NCBI GenBank assembly: GCA_963841455.1
Contig: CAWJCU010000008.1
Span: forward strand, 62,001-126,000
Origin: JAWVFM01 sp963841455
GTDB taxonomy: Bacteria; Actinomycetota; Thermoleophilia; Solirubrobacterales; 70-9
Reading direction: 5' to 3'
DNA: 64,000 bases
Part shown: one piece after another, positions 11,219 through 19,342 of the stretch
Position numbering within the stretch: the first letter of the stretch is position 1
Layout: each line of letters starts with the position of its first letter
Notes under the pieces: model-generated
Database searches by the model: none
Told to the model about the DNA's origin: nothing
What the model saw: only the letters and a program-made list of their open reading frames with translations
Translations under genes and position numbers: made by a program

Positions 11219-11291
11219 GCCGGCGTCGGCAGCCACGGCGCGACTGTAAGGCGCGGGCCCGACGGCAGCGTGGGGCCGTGGTCCTGCGGGG

Positions 11292-11426
11292 CTACCCGCG
11301 GGTGACGCGCTTGCGGCGCTGCGCCTCGCGGCCATCTGCGATCGCCGTGCGAATCAGGATCACGCCCCAGACCACGATCGGGCCGAAGACGATGATCATG
11401 AGCAGGATCTTGATCGCTAGGGACAC
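11292..11426 (-). CDS. small single-pass membrane protein, 44 residues
   Basis: A short frame with a GTG start, one strongly hydrophobic helix (IKILLMIIVFGPIVVWGVIL) and a basic cytoplasmic tail ending RRKRVTRG. Codon third positions are mostly G/C, as in neighbouring genes. No clear Shine-Dalgarno lies before the GTG. It sits between the tautomerase and the TMEM175-like gene on the same strand. I do not recognise a family. The composition suggests a real small membrane protein, but the evidence is only composition and position. Confidence 0.45.
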   Translation of the reverse strand: MSLAIKILLMIIVFGPIVVWGVILIRTAIADGREAQRRKRVTRG

Positions 11427-11458
11427 GCGCTAATTAGAGCGCAATGTCCCCCGCGAGC

Positions 11459-11908
11459 TCAGGCGGGGGTCGCGGTCTCCTCGCGCGCCGCGTTCGCGGC
11501 ATCGACGAGCTGCTGGAAGCGGACCTGCTCGCCCGCCGCGCCCCAGTTGCCCTCCGGCACGTCCCGGATGATCGTCCAGACGCGAAGGCCACCCCCTTCG
11601 CCGAGGCCCGCGGCTTCCGACACGACCTCGTTGACGGCGCCGACGAGCTCACCCTTTCGGCGGTCCGAAAGCGCGCCCTCGGGAACCGTGACCTGGACGC
11701 GGAAGCGGGGCTCTCCCCCGGGCCTCCCGCCGACGGCCAGGTTCTCGGAGTCGATCTCATTCGCATAGACCCAGGTGATCGAGCGGAAGAACTCGGTGTC
11801 GGGCGCTCGCTCGGCCTTCAGGAGCCGCGTCGCAAGCTCGTCAAGAAGGCCCTCGCGAGCTTCGGAGGAGACGGCTCCCTTCGGGTAGGTGACTTCGATC
11901 ATCGGCAT
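11459..11908 (-). CDS. tautomerase superfamily protein
   Basis: The mature N-terminus would be Pro (MPMIEVTYPKG), the catalytic general base of the 4-oxalocrotonate tautomerase/MIF superfamily. A second beta-alpha-beta repeat starts near RFRVQVTVPEGALS at residue 75 with RKGELVGAVNEVV, giving the double-length (149-residue) form. The start is fixed by the Pro-1 and by AAGGAGG about 9 nt upstream. It is divergent from a TetR gene with a palindrome between them, so it is probably that repressor's target. Substrate unknown. A CCCCCGC/GCGGGGG stem overlaps the 3' end. Confidence 0.8.
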   Translation of the reverse strand: MPMIEVTYPKGAVSSEAREGLLDELATRLLKAERAPDTEFFRSITWVYANEIDSENLAVGGRPGGEPRFRVQVTVPEGALSDRRKGELVGAVNEVVSEAAGLGEGGGLRVWTIIRDVPEGNWGAAGEQVRFQQLVDAANAAREETATPA

Positions 11909-11956
11909 CTTGGAGGGCCTCCTTGTAAATCGTTGTCGCGGCGCCGCCGAGCATAC

Positions 11957-11972
11957 TATGATGAGCGTCATA
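11957..11972. promoter_or_regulatory. putative TetR operator between tautomerase and TetR genes
   Basis: TATGA-TGAGCG-TCATA is an imperfect inverted repeat at the 5' end of the TetR gene, in the divergent intergenic region. It overlaps a TACTAT hexamer (11954-11959) that could be the TetR -10 box. Autoregulation plus control of the tautomerase is the usual arrangement for this layout. The operator role is inferred. Confidence 0.4.
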
Positions 11973-12587
11973 ATGCCGTCCGACCAGAGGGAGAGGGATC
12001 GGTCCGCGACCGAGCGCGGGGAGCGGACCCGCCGGCGGATGGTCCGCGGGGCCGCGGCGCTCCTGCGCGAGCGCGGATACACCGGCACCGGCTTTCGGGA
12101 GGTCATCGCGGCGACGGGCGCTCCGCGCGGCTCGATCTACCACCACTTCCCCGGCGGCAAGGCCCAGCTTGCGCGGGAGGCGGTGGACTACGTCGCCGGC
12201 CTCGCTCGCGAGGCCATCCGCGAGCCGCTCCAGGCGGGTGATCCGATCCGGGCCCTCCGGGCGTTCGTCGACATGTGGCTCGCCGACTTCGAGCGATCGG
12301 GATACCGGGCCGGCTGCCCGATCGCCGCCGTCGCCGTCGAGTCGCACGACGAGGCACCGGAGCTCCTCGCCTCGGCGGCGGCCGCGTTCAGGGCCTGGCA
12401 GGCTGCCTTCGCCGGCTCGCTCTGCACCGCCGGAGTGCCACGGGCCCGGGCCGATCGTCTCGCCAACCTGGTGGTCTCCGCGGTCGAGGGCGCGATCGTG
12501 ATCAGCCGCGCCCAGCGCGACCCGGCGCCGCTCGAGGCGGCAGGCAGAGAGCTCGAGGCTGTCCTGGCCGCGGCGTTGGGCCTTTAG
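11973..12587 (+). CDS. TetR-family regulator, LmrA/YxaF type
   Basis: DNA-binding repressor-like protein. The N-terminal helix-turn-helix reads ERGYTGTGFREVIAATGAP then GSIYHHFPGGKAQL (residues about 22-55). The C-terminal domain has RAGCPIAAVAVES, characteristic of the LmrA/YxaF (TetR_C_33-like) group. In-frame ATGs at 11958 and 11961 are alternatives. I prefer 11973 because a TACTAT box overlaps the earlier ones. About 204 residues, normal length. Ligand unknown. Confidence 0.85.
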   Translation: MPSDQRERDRSATERGERTRRRMVRGAAALLRERGYTGTGFREVIAATGAPRGSIYHHFPGGKAQLAREAVDYVAGLAREAIREPLQAGDPIRALRAFVDMWLADFERSGYRAGCPIAAVAVESHDEAPELLASAAAAFRAWQAAFAGSLCTAGVPRARADRLANLVVSAVEGAIVISRAQRDPAPLEAAGRELEAVLAAALGL

Positions 12588-12634
12588 ACTCACGCCAGCC
12601 CGATTCAAGCAACCAGAGGAAAGGCGGGAAGCCT

Positions 12635-13009
12635 ATGAAGACCAAGTTTGTGCTCGTCCTCGGCGTCTGCGCAGCGTTCGCCGGCAGCGGCGTAGCGGCG
12701 GCGGCCGGAGGCAAGGCCGATACCGGTGTGACGATCAAGGGCCCTGACAACGTCTACGGAAAGGTCCTGAGCGAGCGCGCGAGCTGCCAGTACGACCGCA
12801 CGGTCATCGTCTTCAAGCAGAAGGGGAACAAGCAGGTCCCCAAGAACGACAAGAAGATGGCGACGACGACCTCTGAGCGCCAGGGCAACAAGGGCGCGTG
12901 GGATCTCGGTAACCCCGGCTTCCCGAGCGGCAAGTACTACGCCAAGGCCAAGGGCACCGACAGGTGCGCGGCCGGGTTCAGCAAGACGGTCAAGTTCAAC
13001 CGGGGCTAG
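12635..13009 (+). CDS. small secreted protein, function unknown
   Basis: 124 residues with a clear Sec signal peptide: MKTKF, a hydrophobic core VLVLGVCAAFAGSGVA, and a likely AxA cleavage near residue 24. The mature part is basic and contains two cysteines (ASCQYDR and DRCAAGF) that could form a disulfide, with a predicted beta-rich core. Similar actinobacterial secreted proteins are annotated as hypothetical. AGAGGAAAGG precedes the ATG. It stands alone between TetR and apt. Confidence 0.75.
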   Translation: MKTKFVLVLGVCAAFAGSGVAAAAGGKADTGVTIKGPDNVYGKVLSERASCQYDRTVIVFKQKGNKQVPKNDKKMATTTSERQGNKGAWDLGNPGFPSGKYYAKAKGTDRCAAGFSKTVKFNRG

Positions 13010-13012
13010 CCC

Positions 13013-13546
13013 TCAGCTCGCAAACCGGATAACGCTCACGACCGGCGCACCGAAGTCCGCAAGGGCGGCGCGGCCGCCGAGCGCCTCGAGCTCGATCGCG
13101 AAGGCGAAGGCCACAAGCTCGGCCTTCGCCTCCGCGACGATCTCGGCCACCGCGGTCGCCGTTCCGCCCGTGGCGACCAGGTCGTCGCAGATGACGACCC
13201 GATCGCCGGGTCCGAAAGCGTCGGTGTGCGCGTGGAGCTGGTCGACGCCGTACTCGAGCTCGTAGTCGGCGACGATCGTCGCCCTGGGTAGCCGCCCGGG
13301 CTTTCGGGCCGGGATGAAACCGGCACCGATTGCGTTGGCCAGGGCCGCGCCGAAGACAAAGCCGCGCGCCTCGGGGGCGACGACCTGGGTGACGCCGTCG
13401 CCGACCTCGGCCCGGACGCCGTCGGCGATCAGCCGCAGCAGCTCCGAGAACGCATCAGGATCCGCCATCAGGGGTGTGGCGTCCTTGAAGCTGATGCCCG
13501 GTCGTGGGAAGTCGGGCACCTCGTGGATCAGCGAGCGCAGATCCAT
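13013..13546 (-). CDS. apt: adenine phosphoribosyltransferase
   Basis: Salvages adenine to AMP using PRPP in the cytosol. 177 residues, the usual length. The N-terminus has HEVPDFPRPGISFKDATPL, the flexible region has PEARGFVFGAALA, and the PRPP-binding loop VVICDDLVATGGTA is near residue 120, all diagnostic of Apt. ATG start at 13546. It is in the same orientation as nrdJ/nrdR, so nucleotide salvage and deoxynucleotide synthesis lie together, but a gap of more than 250 nt separates them. Confidence 0.95.
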   Translation of the reverse strand: MDLRSLIHEVPDFPRPGISFKDATPLMADPDAFSELLRLIADGVRAEVGDGVTQVVAPEARGFVFGAALANAIGAGFIPARKPGRLPRATIVADYELEYGVDQLHAHTDAFGPGDRVVICDDLVATGGTATAVAEIVAEAKAELVAFAFAIELEALGGRAALADFGAPVVSVIRFAS

Positions 13547-13568
13547 TCGCCTGAATGCCGGCCGCGCG

Positions 13569-13715
13569 TCAGCTACCGGCGTGGCGGATGCCGGCGAGCT
13601 TGAAGGAATGACGGTGGTGACCGACGAGGAAGACGATCCGCCGGGGCTTCCACCGGTGGGCCTCGGCCGGCGAGTAGCTCGCCCGGTAGGTGTTGTTCAC
13701 GACGGGCACAGGCAC
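13569..13715 (-). CDS. possible small protein, 44-48 residues
   Basis: The roughly 270-nt gap between nrdJ and apt contains one minus-strand frame with gene-like codon use. It has GTG starts at 13715, 13709 or 13700 and the segment NNTYRASYSPAEAHRW, ending RHAGS and a TGA. It is basic and rich in His/Arg, with no signal or helix. There is no Shine-Dalgarno and I recognise no family. The rest of the gap shows nothing clear. Listed as a weak candidate only. Confidence 0.25.
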   Translation of the reverse strand: MPVPVVNNTYRASYSPAEAHRWKPRRIVFLVGHHRHSFKLAGIRHAGS

Positions 13716-13820
13716 CGGGCGGTGATGGGAATTGGCGACCCGGAGGTGCCGAGTCCTGTCGGGTAGGGCCCCGGTGACGCCGAAGTGCGCCTTCGTCCGC
13801 TGTCATCGACGTGAGCGGCA

Positions 13821-16613
13821 TCATCCGCAGCCGGTGTTGTTCCCGCAGCTCGAGCACGTGTAGCACGAGCCCGTGCGCTGCATCATGCCCCCGCACTGCT
13901 CGCACGCCGGGCCGAGCTCCAGGCCCTGCCGCTTGGCCGGGATGACCGGCGGTGTGTCCGTCAGCGCGGAGGTGGCCGGCTTGGGCGAGCCGCTGCCGCC
14001 GTTCGAGTGGCCGTTGCCGCCGTTGGCCGGGCCCTCGTCGGTGTAGCCGGCCACCTCGGCCTCCTTGCGGGCGCGGACCTCGGGGGTGAGGATGCCGAGG
14101 TCCTCGAGCTCGTCGGGGTCATCGACGAAGCGGCTGGCGAGCCAGCGCATGATGTAGTCGGGCATCGACTTGGCGAACGGGATCTCCGGGTTGGTGGTGA
14201 TCCCCTCGGGGTCGAAGCGCATGTAGCTGAACTTGCGCACGAACACCTCGAGCGGGACGCCGTACTGGAGGCCGATCGAGATCGCCGTCGCGAAGGCGTT
14301 CATCATTCCGCGCAGCGTCGAGCCCTCCTTGCCGATGTCGGTGAGGAAGATCTCCCCGACCGTGCCGTCCTCGTACTTGCCGGCGGTGATGTAGCCCTCG
14401 TGGCCGGCGATCGAGAACTTGTGGGTGATCGACTCGCGCTCCCGCGGCATGCGGCGCCGGACGGGCGTCGGCTCGACGGCCTCGCTGCTCGCGGCGACCG
14501 CCTCGTCCTCCTTGTCGCCGGCGTCGGTGCGCAGCGCCTGCGCGGTCTTCGAGCCGTCGCGGTAGATAGCCAGGGCCTTCAGGCCGAGCCTCCAACCCTC
14601 CGTGTAGGCGTCCTCGATGTCGGCGACGGTCGCCGACTGCGGGAGGTTCACCGTCTTCGAGATCGCGCCGGAGATGAAGGGCTGCGCCGCGGCCATCATC
14701 CGGATGTGGCCGAGATGCGAGATCGCGCGCTCGCCGACCGCCACGTCGAACACCGGCAGATGCTCCTCGCGAAGGCCGGGGGCGCCGACGATACCGGCGT
14801 TCTCGTTGATGTGGGCCTCGATCTGCTCGATCTCCTGCTCGGAGTAGCCGAGCGTGCGCAGCGCCATCGGGACGGTGCCGTTGACGATCGTCATCTGGCC
14901 GCCGCCCACCAGCTCCTTGAACTTGACGAGCGAGAAGTCGGGCTCGATGCCCGTCGTGTCGCAGTCCATAAGGAAGGAGATGGTCCCGGTGGGCGCCAGC
15001 ACGGTGGCCTGGGCGTTGCGGTAGCCGTGCTCGTCCCCGAGCTCGACGGCTTCGTCCCAGACCTTGCGCGCGGCGGCGAGCAGCTCGGCATCGGGGCAGG
15101 TGCCGTCGTCGATGGCGTGGGCCGCGTCGCGATGCATCCGCATCACGGCGTTGTGCTCATCGCGGTTCTCGGTGTAGCGCTCGTAGGGGCCGATCGCCGC
15201 CGCGACCTTCGCCGACTCGCGGTAGCCGCGACCCGTCATGAGCGCGGTGATCGCGCCCGCCACGGCGCGGCCCTCGTCGGAGTCGTACGGCAGGCCGTTC
15301 GACATCAGGTAGGCGCCGAGGTTTGCGTAGCCCAGGCCCAGCTGGCGGAACGCGCGTGCGTTGCGGCCGATCCCCTCGGTCGGGTAGCTCGACGGCCCCA
15401 CGACGATCTCCTGCGCCAGCAGCACGACGTCGACCGCGTGCGTGAACTCCCCGACGTCGAACGAGCCGTCGTCGCGGCGGAACCGCATCAGGTTGAGCGA
15501 GGCGAGGTTGCAGGCCGAGTCGTCGACGTGCATGTACTCCGAGCACGGGTTGGACGCGTTGATGCGACCCGAGTTCGGGCACGTGTGCCAGCGGTTGATG
15601 GTGGTGTCGTACTGGACCCCCGGGTCCGCGCATCGCCACGCGGCGTCGGAGATCTGCCCCATGAGGTCACGCGCAGCGAGTGTCTTCGTCGCGTGGCCGT
15701 CGACGCGAGCCCGCAGGTCCCAGTCGTCGCCCCGCTCGACCGCCTCCATGAACTCGTCGGTCACCCGGACCGAGTTGTTGGCGTTCTGGTACTGGATCGA
15801 GTGGAAGGAGTCACTGTCGATCCGCATGTCGAAGCCCGCGTCGCGAAGCGCGGCCGCCTTCTCCTCCTCGCGCGCCTTGCACCAGATGAAGTCCTCGACG
15901 TCGGGATGGTCGACGTCGAGGACGACCATCTTCGCCGCCCGCCGCGTCTTGCCGCCCGACTTGATCGTTCCCGCCCACGCGTCGGCGCCGCGCATGAAGC
16001 TCACGGGGCCGGAGGCGAGCCCGCCCTTGGAGAGGTGCTCGACCGAGCCGCGGATGTTGGAGAGGTTGATGCCCGACCCGGACCCGCCGCGGAAGATCAT
16101 GCCCTCCTTGGTGTTCCAGTCGAGGATCGACTCCATCGTGTCCTCGACGCTCAGGATGAAGCAGGCCGAGCACTGCGGGTGCTCCTCGAAGCCGACGTTG
16201 AACCACACCGGGCTGTTGAAGGCGGCCTTCTGGTGCAGGAGGATGTGGGTCAGCTCCGCCTCGAAGGCGTCGGCGTCCTCCGCGGCGGCGAAGTAGCCGC
16301 CCTCGCGGCCCCAGTCGGCGATGGTCCCAGCGACCCGGGAGATCATCTGCTTGACCGAGCTCTCGCGCTCGGGCGATCCGAGCTTGCCGCGGAAGTACTT
16401 CTGGGCGACGATGTTGGTGGCGTTCTGCGACCAGAACTTCGGGAACTCGACGCCGCGCTGCTCAAAGGCCGGCTTCTCCGGATCGCCGATCAGGGCGTCG
16501 CGAAGCTCCCACTCGACCTCGTCGAAGGGATGGACGCCTGGGGTCGTGAAGCGGCGCTCGACGGTCAGACCCTCGCTGGCGGTGAAAGCGTCTTTTGCAG
16601 CAGTTTTCGTCAT
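13821..16613 (-). CDS. nrdJ: vitamin B12-dependent ribonucleotide reductase (class II)
   Basis: Reduces ribonucleotides to deoxyribonucleotides using adenosylcobalamin to make the thiyl radical, independent of oxygen. 930 residues. Visible: AAFNSPVWFNVGFEEHPQCSACFILSV near residue 130 (substrate pocket and first redox cysteine), RGGSGSGINLSNIRG, NPCSEYMHVDDSACNLASLNL with the active-site Cys-x-Glu, LAPTGTISFLMDCDTTGIEP, and a C-terminal zinc-type/redox tail CEQCGGMMQRTGSCYTCSSCG. ATG 16613 follows a GAGAGG Shine-Dalgarno. The regulator NrdR lies directly upstream on the same strand and is expected to control it. Confidence 0.96.
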   Translation of the reverse strand: MTKTAAKDAFTASEGLTVERRFTTPGVHPFDEVEWELRDALIGDPEKPAFEQRGVEFPKFWSQNATNIVAQKYFRGKLGSPERESSVKQMISRVAGTIADWGREGGYFAAAEDADAFEAELTHILLHQKAAFNSPVWFNVGFEEHPQCSACFILSVEDTMESILDWNTKEGMIFRGGSGSGINLSNIRGSVEHLSKGGLASGPVSFMRGADAWAGTIKSGGKTRRAAKMVVLDVDHPDVEDFIWCKAREEEKAAALRDAGFDMRIDSDSFHSIQYQNANNSVRVTDEFMEAVERGDDWDLRARVDGHATKTLAARDLMGQISDAAWRCADPGVQYDTTINRWHTCPNSGRINASNPCSEYMHVDDSACNLASLNLMRFRRDDGSFDVGEFTHAVDVVLLAQEIVVGPSSYPTEGIGRNARAFRQLGLGYANLGAYLMSNGLPYDSDEGRAVAGAITALMTGRGYRESAKVAAAIGPYERYTENRDEHNAVMRMHRDAAHAIDDGTCPDAELLAAARKVWDEAVELGDEHGYRNAQATVLAPTGTISFLMDCDTTGIEPDFSLVKFKELVGGGQMTIVNGTVPMALRTLGYSEQEIEQIEAHINENAGIVGAPGLREEHLPVFDVAVGERAISHLGHIRMMAAAQPFISGAISKTVNLPQSATVADIEDAYTEGWRLGLKALAIYRDGSKTAQALRTDAGDKEDEAVAASSEAVEPTPVRRRMPRERESITHKFSIAGHEGYITAGKYEDGTVGEIFLTDIGKEGSTLRGMMNAFATAISIGLQYGVPLEVFVRKFSYMRFDPEGITTNPEIPFAKSMPDYIMRWLASRFVDDPDELEDLGILTPEVRARKEAEVAGYTDEGPANGGNGHSNGGSGSPKPATSALTDTPPVIPAKRQGLELGPACEQCGGMMQRTGSCYTCSSCGNNTGCG

Positions 16614-16644
16614 CGCAACCTCTCGTCTGCGGGCATTTTGGGGG

Positions 16645-17129
16645 CTACGCATGCTGGCCCGCGGGCCGGACGGAACGGTGGGCCCCCGAAAGCTCCGAAA
16701 TTGCGGGATCAGCGCCCTCGATCTGCGGATCCCCGACGGGTTCCAGGGTCCCGAGGTACTGGAGGTAGGCCCCCCGGTCGAGGTCGGCGAGCCCGGCGAG
16801 GCACAGCTCGCCGACCCGCTCGGCCGCCAATTCGCCGCCGGCGCGCTCGAGCTCGGCCGCGACCAACTCGACGATCGCGTCGAGGTCGTCGCCCCCGACG
16901 TCGCGCTTGTGGGCGGCGCCGGCAAGCGCCCCCGGAGCTTCGCCGGCTCGAAGCGCTGCCGCTCGCCGCTTCGCTTGCGGACCCACAGCCGCTCGGCGAC
17001 GACGCGCTCGTAGGTGGTGAGGCGGTGGCCGCAGGACCGGCACTCGCGGCGCCGGCGCACCGAGTCGCCATCGTCCGCGGAACGGGTCTCCGTGACGCGG
17101 GTCGGGGAGGCGCAAACCGGGCAAATCAC
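16645..17129 (-). CDS. nrdR: transcriptional repressor NrdR, one frame break
   Basis: Zinc-ribbon/ATP-cone repressor of ribonucleotide reductase genes. The N-terminus has CPVCASPTRVTETR and RRRRECRSCGHRLTTYERV, the CxxC...CxxC ribbon. The ATP-cone continues after a frame break in a C-run (16929-16933 on the plus strand, apparently one base short), then AGAAHKRDVGG and YLQYLGTLEPVGDPQIEG. Without correction the frame runs on into nrdJ as a false fusion. GTG start with TACCAT 7 nt upstream and no Shine-Dalgarno, so probably leaderless. This is the only frame break in the window that needs an inserted rather than a removed base. Confidence 0.88.
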
Positions 17130-17136
17130 CAGGGAG

Positions 17137-17142
17137 ATGGTA
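17137..17142 (-). promoter_or_regulatory. -10 element of nrdR (leaderless type)
   Basis: TACCAT on the minus strand, 7 nt before the nrdR GTG, overlaps the proximal NrdR-box-like site. The spacing puts the transcription start on the start codon. Confidence 0.45.
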
Positions 17143-17185
17143 CTAGATACGCCCTAGCCGGGAGGTCCAACGCTACATATAGTGC
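17140..17185. promoter_or_regulatory. tandem NrdR-box-like sites
   Basis: The distal site CTACATATAGTG (17173-17184) matches the NrdR box pattern CACTATATNTAG read on the minus strand. A weaker site GTACTAGATAC (17140-17150) lies about 33 bp away centre to centre, i.e. about three helical turns, the spacing known for paired NrdR boxes. They lie immediately upstream of nrdR-nrdJ, so autoregulation is likely. Confidence 0.55.
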
Positions 17186-17252
17186 CGACCGACGCGTTCG
17201 ATTCACGGCTGTCCTGATTGGCCCTTGCAGCGTGAGGTCAGATCGGGACAGC

Positions 17253-17258
17253 TACTCT
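17253..17258 (+). promoter_or_regulatory. -10 element of the hemolysin III-like gene
   Basis: TACTCT followed by exactly 6 nt and the ATG at 17265, with no Shine-Dalgarno. This fits a leaderless transcript. Confidence 0.45.
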
Positions 17259-17264
17259 CCAAGC

Positions 17265-18086
17265 ATGGTCGACGACATCCGCAGGCGTGCCGAACGGGCC
17301 GGCGACGCCGTCGCCGCAGCACGGGACAACGCCGCCGAGGCGATGGCCAGCGCGAAGCAGAACGCCACCGAGGCGATGGCGGACGCGCGCGAGAACGCGG
17401 CCGAGGCTGTGGCGAGCGCGAAGGAGAACGCCGCCGAGGCCATCGCCAAGGTGAAGCCGAAGCTCCGCGGCGTCTTTCACGAGTACGCGTTTCCGGTCGC
17501 GATCGTCGCCGGGATCGCCCTCGTCATCGCGGCGCCGAGCGGCAAGGCGAAGATCGCGGCCGCCATCTACGCCTTCTCCCTCGCCGCCCTTCTCGGCGCG
17601 AGCGCGCTGTATCACCGTGTGAACTGGAAGCGCGCGTCGCGCCGCCGCTGGGCGCGCCGCCTGGACCACTCGATGATCTTCCTGCTGATTGCCGGAACGG
17701 TGACCCCGTTCGCTTTGCTCGTTCTCCATGGGACCTTTGCCAGCGCCATCCTGATCGCGGTCTGGGCGGGCGCCGCCGTCGGGATCGTCGTCGAGCTCAT
17801 CTGGGTCGAGGCTCCGAAGTGGGTGTCGGCCCTGGTCTACGTGGGCGTCGGCTGGATCGGGGCCGTGTCGTTCCCGGCGATCGCGATCGACGCCGGCATC
17901 GGCGCGGCGCTCCTCATCGCAGCGGGAGGCCTCCTCTATACGACGGGCGCCATCGTCTACGCGCGGGAGAGCCCCGACCCGAACCCCGCCGTCTTCGGCT
18001 ACCACGAGATCTTCCACGTCCTCGTGCTGGCCGCGATCACGGCCCATTTCGCGGCGATCGCGATCTACGCGCTGCCCGCCGGTTAG
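17265..18086 (+). CDS. hemolysin III/PAQR-family membrane protein with 11-residue repeat N-terminus
   Basis: 273 residues. Residues about 70-273 form a seven-helix PAQR/YqfA domain with the family residues YHRVNW after helix 2, RRLDHSMIFLLIAGTVTPF in helix 3, and GYHEIFHVLVLAAITAHF in the last helices (the metal-binding His set). Residues about 14-60 are unusual: four tandem 11-residue units of the type ARENAAEAVAS, Ala/Glu/Lys-rich and LEA-like, encoded by matching 33-bp DNA repeats. The family usually has no such extension. The activity of bacterial members is poorly defined. It lies just upstream of the encapsulin operon but ends in a 7-bp inverted repeat (18105-18131). Confidence 0.85.
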   Translation: MVDDIRRRAERAGDAVAAARDNAAEAMASAKQNATEAMADARENAAEAVASAKENAAEAIAKVKPKLRGVFHEYAFPVAIVAGIALVIAAPSGKAKIAAAIYAFSLAALLGASALYHRVNWKRASRRRWARRLDHSMIFLLIAGTVTPFALLVLHGTFASAILIAVWAGAAVGIVVELIWVEAPKWVSALVYVGVGWIGAVSFPAIAIDAGIGAALLIAAGGLLYTTGAIVYARESPDPNPAVFGYHEIFHVLVLAAITAHFAAIAIYALPAG

Positions 18087-18149
18087 GCCGTCCCCGCGAC
18101 CTCGGCCGGCTGAGCGCTTCCCGAAGCCGGCGCGTGGCAGGATGTGGGC

Positions 18150-18542
18150 GTGGGGTTCGACCAGTACCACGAGCCGCCGGGTGAGCTCCCGGCCGAGACG
18201 CGTACCTTCGCGCGTCTCTGCGCGTCGCTGACCGAGGAGGCGGAGGCGATCGGCTGGTACCAGCAGCGGCTGGCGGTCGAGCCCGATCGCGAGGCGCGCT
18301 CGATCATGAGCGACGCACAGGGCGAGGAGTTCAAGCACTTCTGCATGGACCTCGAGTTCCTGCTGCGCAGGACGCCGCTCTGGCGCGAGATCGCCGAGGG
18401 CATCCTGTTCTGCGAGGGCGACATCGTCGAACATGGCGAGGAGGCCGAGGAGGAGGCGGTCGAGGGCGAGGCGGCCAAGGGCGCGCCGCTCGCCGGGAGC
18501 GAGTCGCTCGGGCTGGGCGCACTCCGAGTGGATGACCCATGA
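18150..18542 (+). CDS. encapsulated ferritin-like protein (EncFtn), encapsulin cargo
   Basis: Iron-oxidising cargo of an encapsulin nanocompartment. The N-terminus YHEPPGELPAETR is typical of EncFtn. Helix 1 has the ferroxidase residues in TEEAEAIGWYQQR (Glu-Glu and Trp-Tyr) and helix 2 has GEEFKHF, the Glu and His of the inter-subunit metal site. About 25 acidic/Ala-rich linker residues lead to SESLGLGALRV, which matches the SLGIGSLK-type cargo-loading peptide that docks in the shell lumen. GTG 18150 is preferred (AGG about 8 nt upstream), with GTG 18144 as alternative. The stop overlaps the shell-gene ATG (ATGA), so cargo and shell are co-translated. Confidence 0.92.
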   Translation: MGFDQYHEPPGELPAETRTFARLCASLTEEAEAIGWYQQRLAVEPDREARSIMSDAQGEEFKHFCMDLEFLLRRTPLWREIAEGILFCEGDIVEHGEEAEEEAVEGEAAKGAPLAGSESLGLGALRVDDP

Positions 18543-19342
18543 GCCACCTGCTTCGAGGAACGGCTCCGATCACCGAGGGTGGCTGGCATCTCCTCGACGC
18601 GGAGGCCCGCGAGCGTCTCACTCCCGCGCTGGCGGCGCGAAGGCTCGTCGACTTCGAAGGGCCCAGGGGGTGGCACCACTCCGCCACCAACCTCGGAAGG
18701 ACGCGAGACCTGGCCGACGCTCCCGGCACGGGCCTCGACGCACGGCAGCGCTCGGTTCTCGGCCTCGTCGAGCTGCGCGCACCATTCTCGGTCGCCCGCT
18801 CTGAGCTCGACGACGCTGACCGCGGCGCCGAGGGCATCGACCTGGACCAGCTCGCGGCCGCGGCGCGCGAGCTCGCCACCGCCGAGAACGGAGCGGTCTT
18901 CCTGGGCTGGGAAGCGGCCGGGATCCGCGGGATCTCCGAAGCGTCCCCGCACGCCCGGATCGCGCTGGGCGAGGATTGCGAGCACTACCCGCGACACGTG
19001 GCAAAGGCGGTCGACGCGCTCCGCGGCGCCGGCGTCGACGGCCCGTATGCGCTGGCGCTGGGCCCCAACGTCCACACGCGCGTCCTCGAGACGAGCGAAC
19101 ACGGGGGCTACCCGCTGCTCCACCACCTACAAGAGATCCTCGGCGGCCCGATCGTCTGGGCCCCGCCCCTCGACGGCGCGGTGGTGCTGAGCCGGCGCGG
19201 CGGCGATTTCATCTTTGAGAGCGGCGAGGACATCTCGATCGGGTACTCGAGCCACGACGCCGACGCCGTGCAGCTCTATCTGGAGGAGAGCTTCAGCTTC
19301 CGCGTCGCCGCGCCGGAGGCCGCCCTCGGCCTCGATCCCTGA
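18539..19342 (+). CDS. encapsulin shell protein (family 1, HK97 fold)
   Basis: Self-assembles into a protein cage holding the ferritin-like cargo. The 267-residue length equals that of T=1 family 1 encapsulins. The N-terminal cargo-binding helix region reads LRGTAPITEGGWHLLD, followed by FEGPRGWHHSATNLGR in the E-loop side, LGWEAAGIRGI, GPYALALGPNVHT in the axial domain, and GEDISIGYSSHDADAVQLYLEESFSFRV at the C-terminus. Partnered with EncFtn immediately upstream, it would form an iron-storage compartment (established for this gene pair in other bacteria). Its last 67 bp overlap the convergent TetR gene. Confidence 0.95.
   Translation: MSHLLRGTAPITEGGWHLLDAEARERLTPALAARRLVDFEGPRGWHHSATNLGRTRDLADAPGTGLDARQRSVLGLVELRAPFSVARSELDDADRGAEGIDLDQLAAAARELATAENGAVFLGWEAAGIRGISEASPHARIALGEDCEHYPRHVAKAVDALRGAGVDGPYALALGPNVHTRVLETSEHGGYPLLHHLQEILGGPIVWAPPLDGAVVLSRRGGDFIFESGEDISIGYSSHDADAVQLYLEESFSFRVAAPEAALGLDP

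Noticed and set aside
13821..17129. Apparent NrdR-NrdJ fusion of 1102 residues
   Set aside because: NrdR has its own stop once the C-run deletion is corrected, and nrdJ has its own Shine-Dalgarno and ATG.
17330..17450. Regularly spaced 33-bp DNA repeats that could suggest CRISPR or a minisatellite
   Set aside because: The repeats have no unique spacers and are an in-frame protein repeat. No CRISPR array or cas gene is visible anywhere in the window.
14007..18086. A 1359-codon plus-strand open frame
   Set aside because: Almost all of it is antisense to nrdJ and nrdR and has no family resemblance; only the last 273 codons (hemolysin III-like) are a gene.
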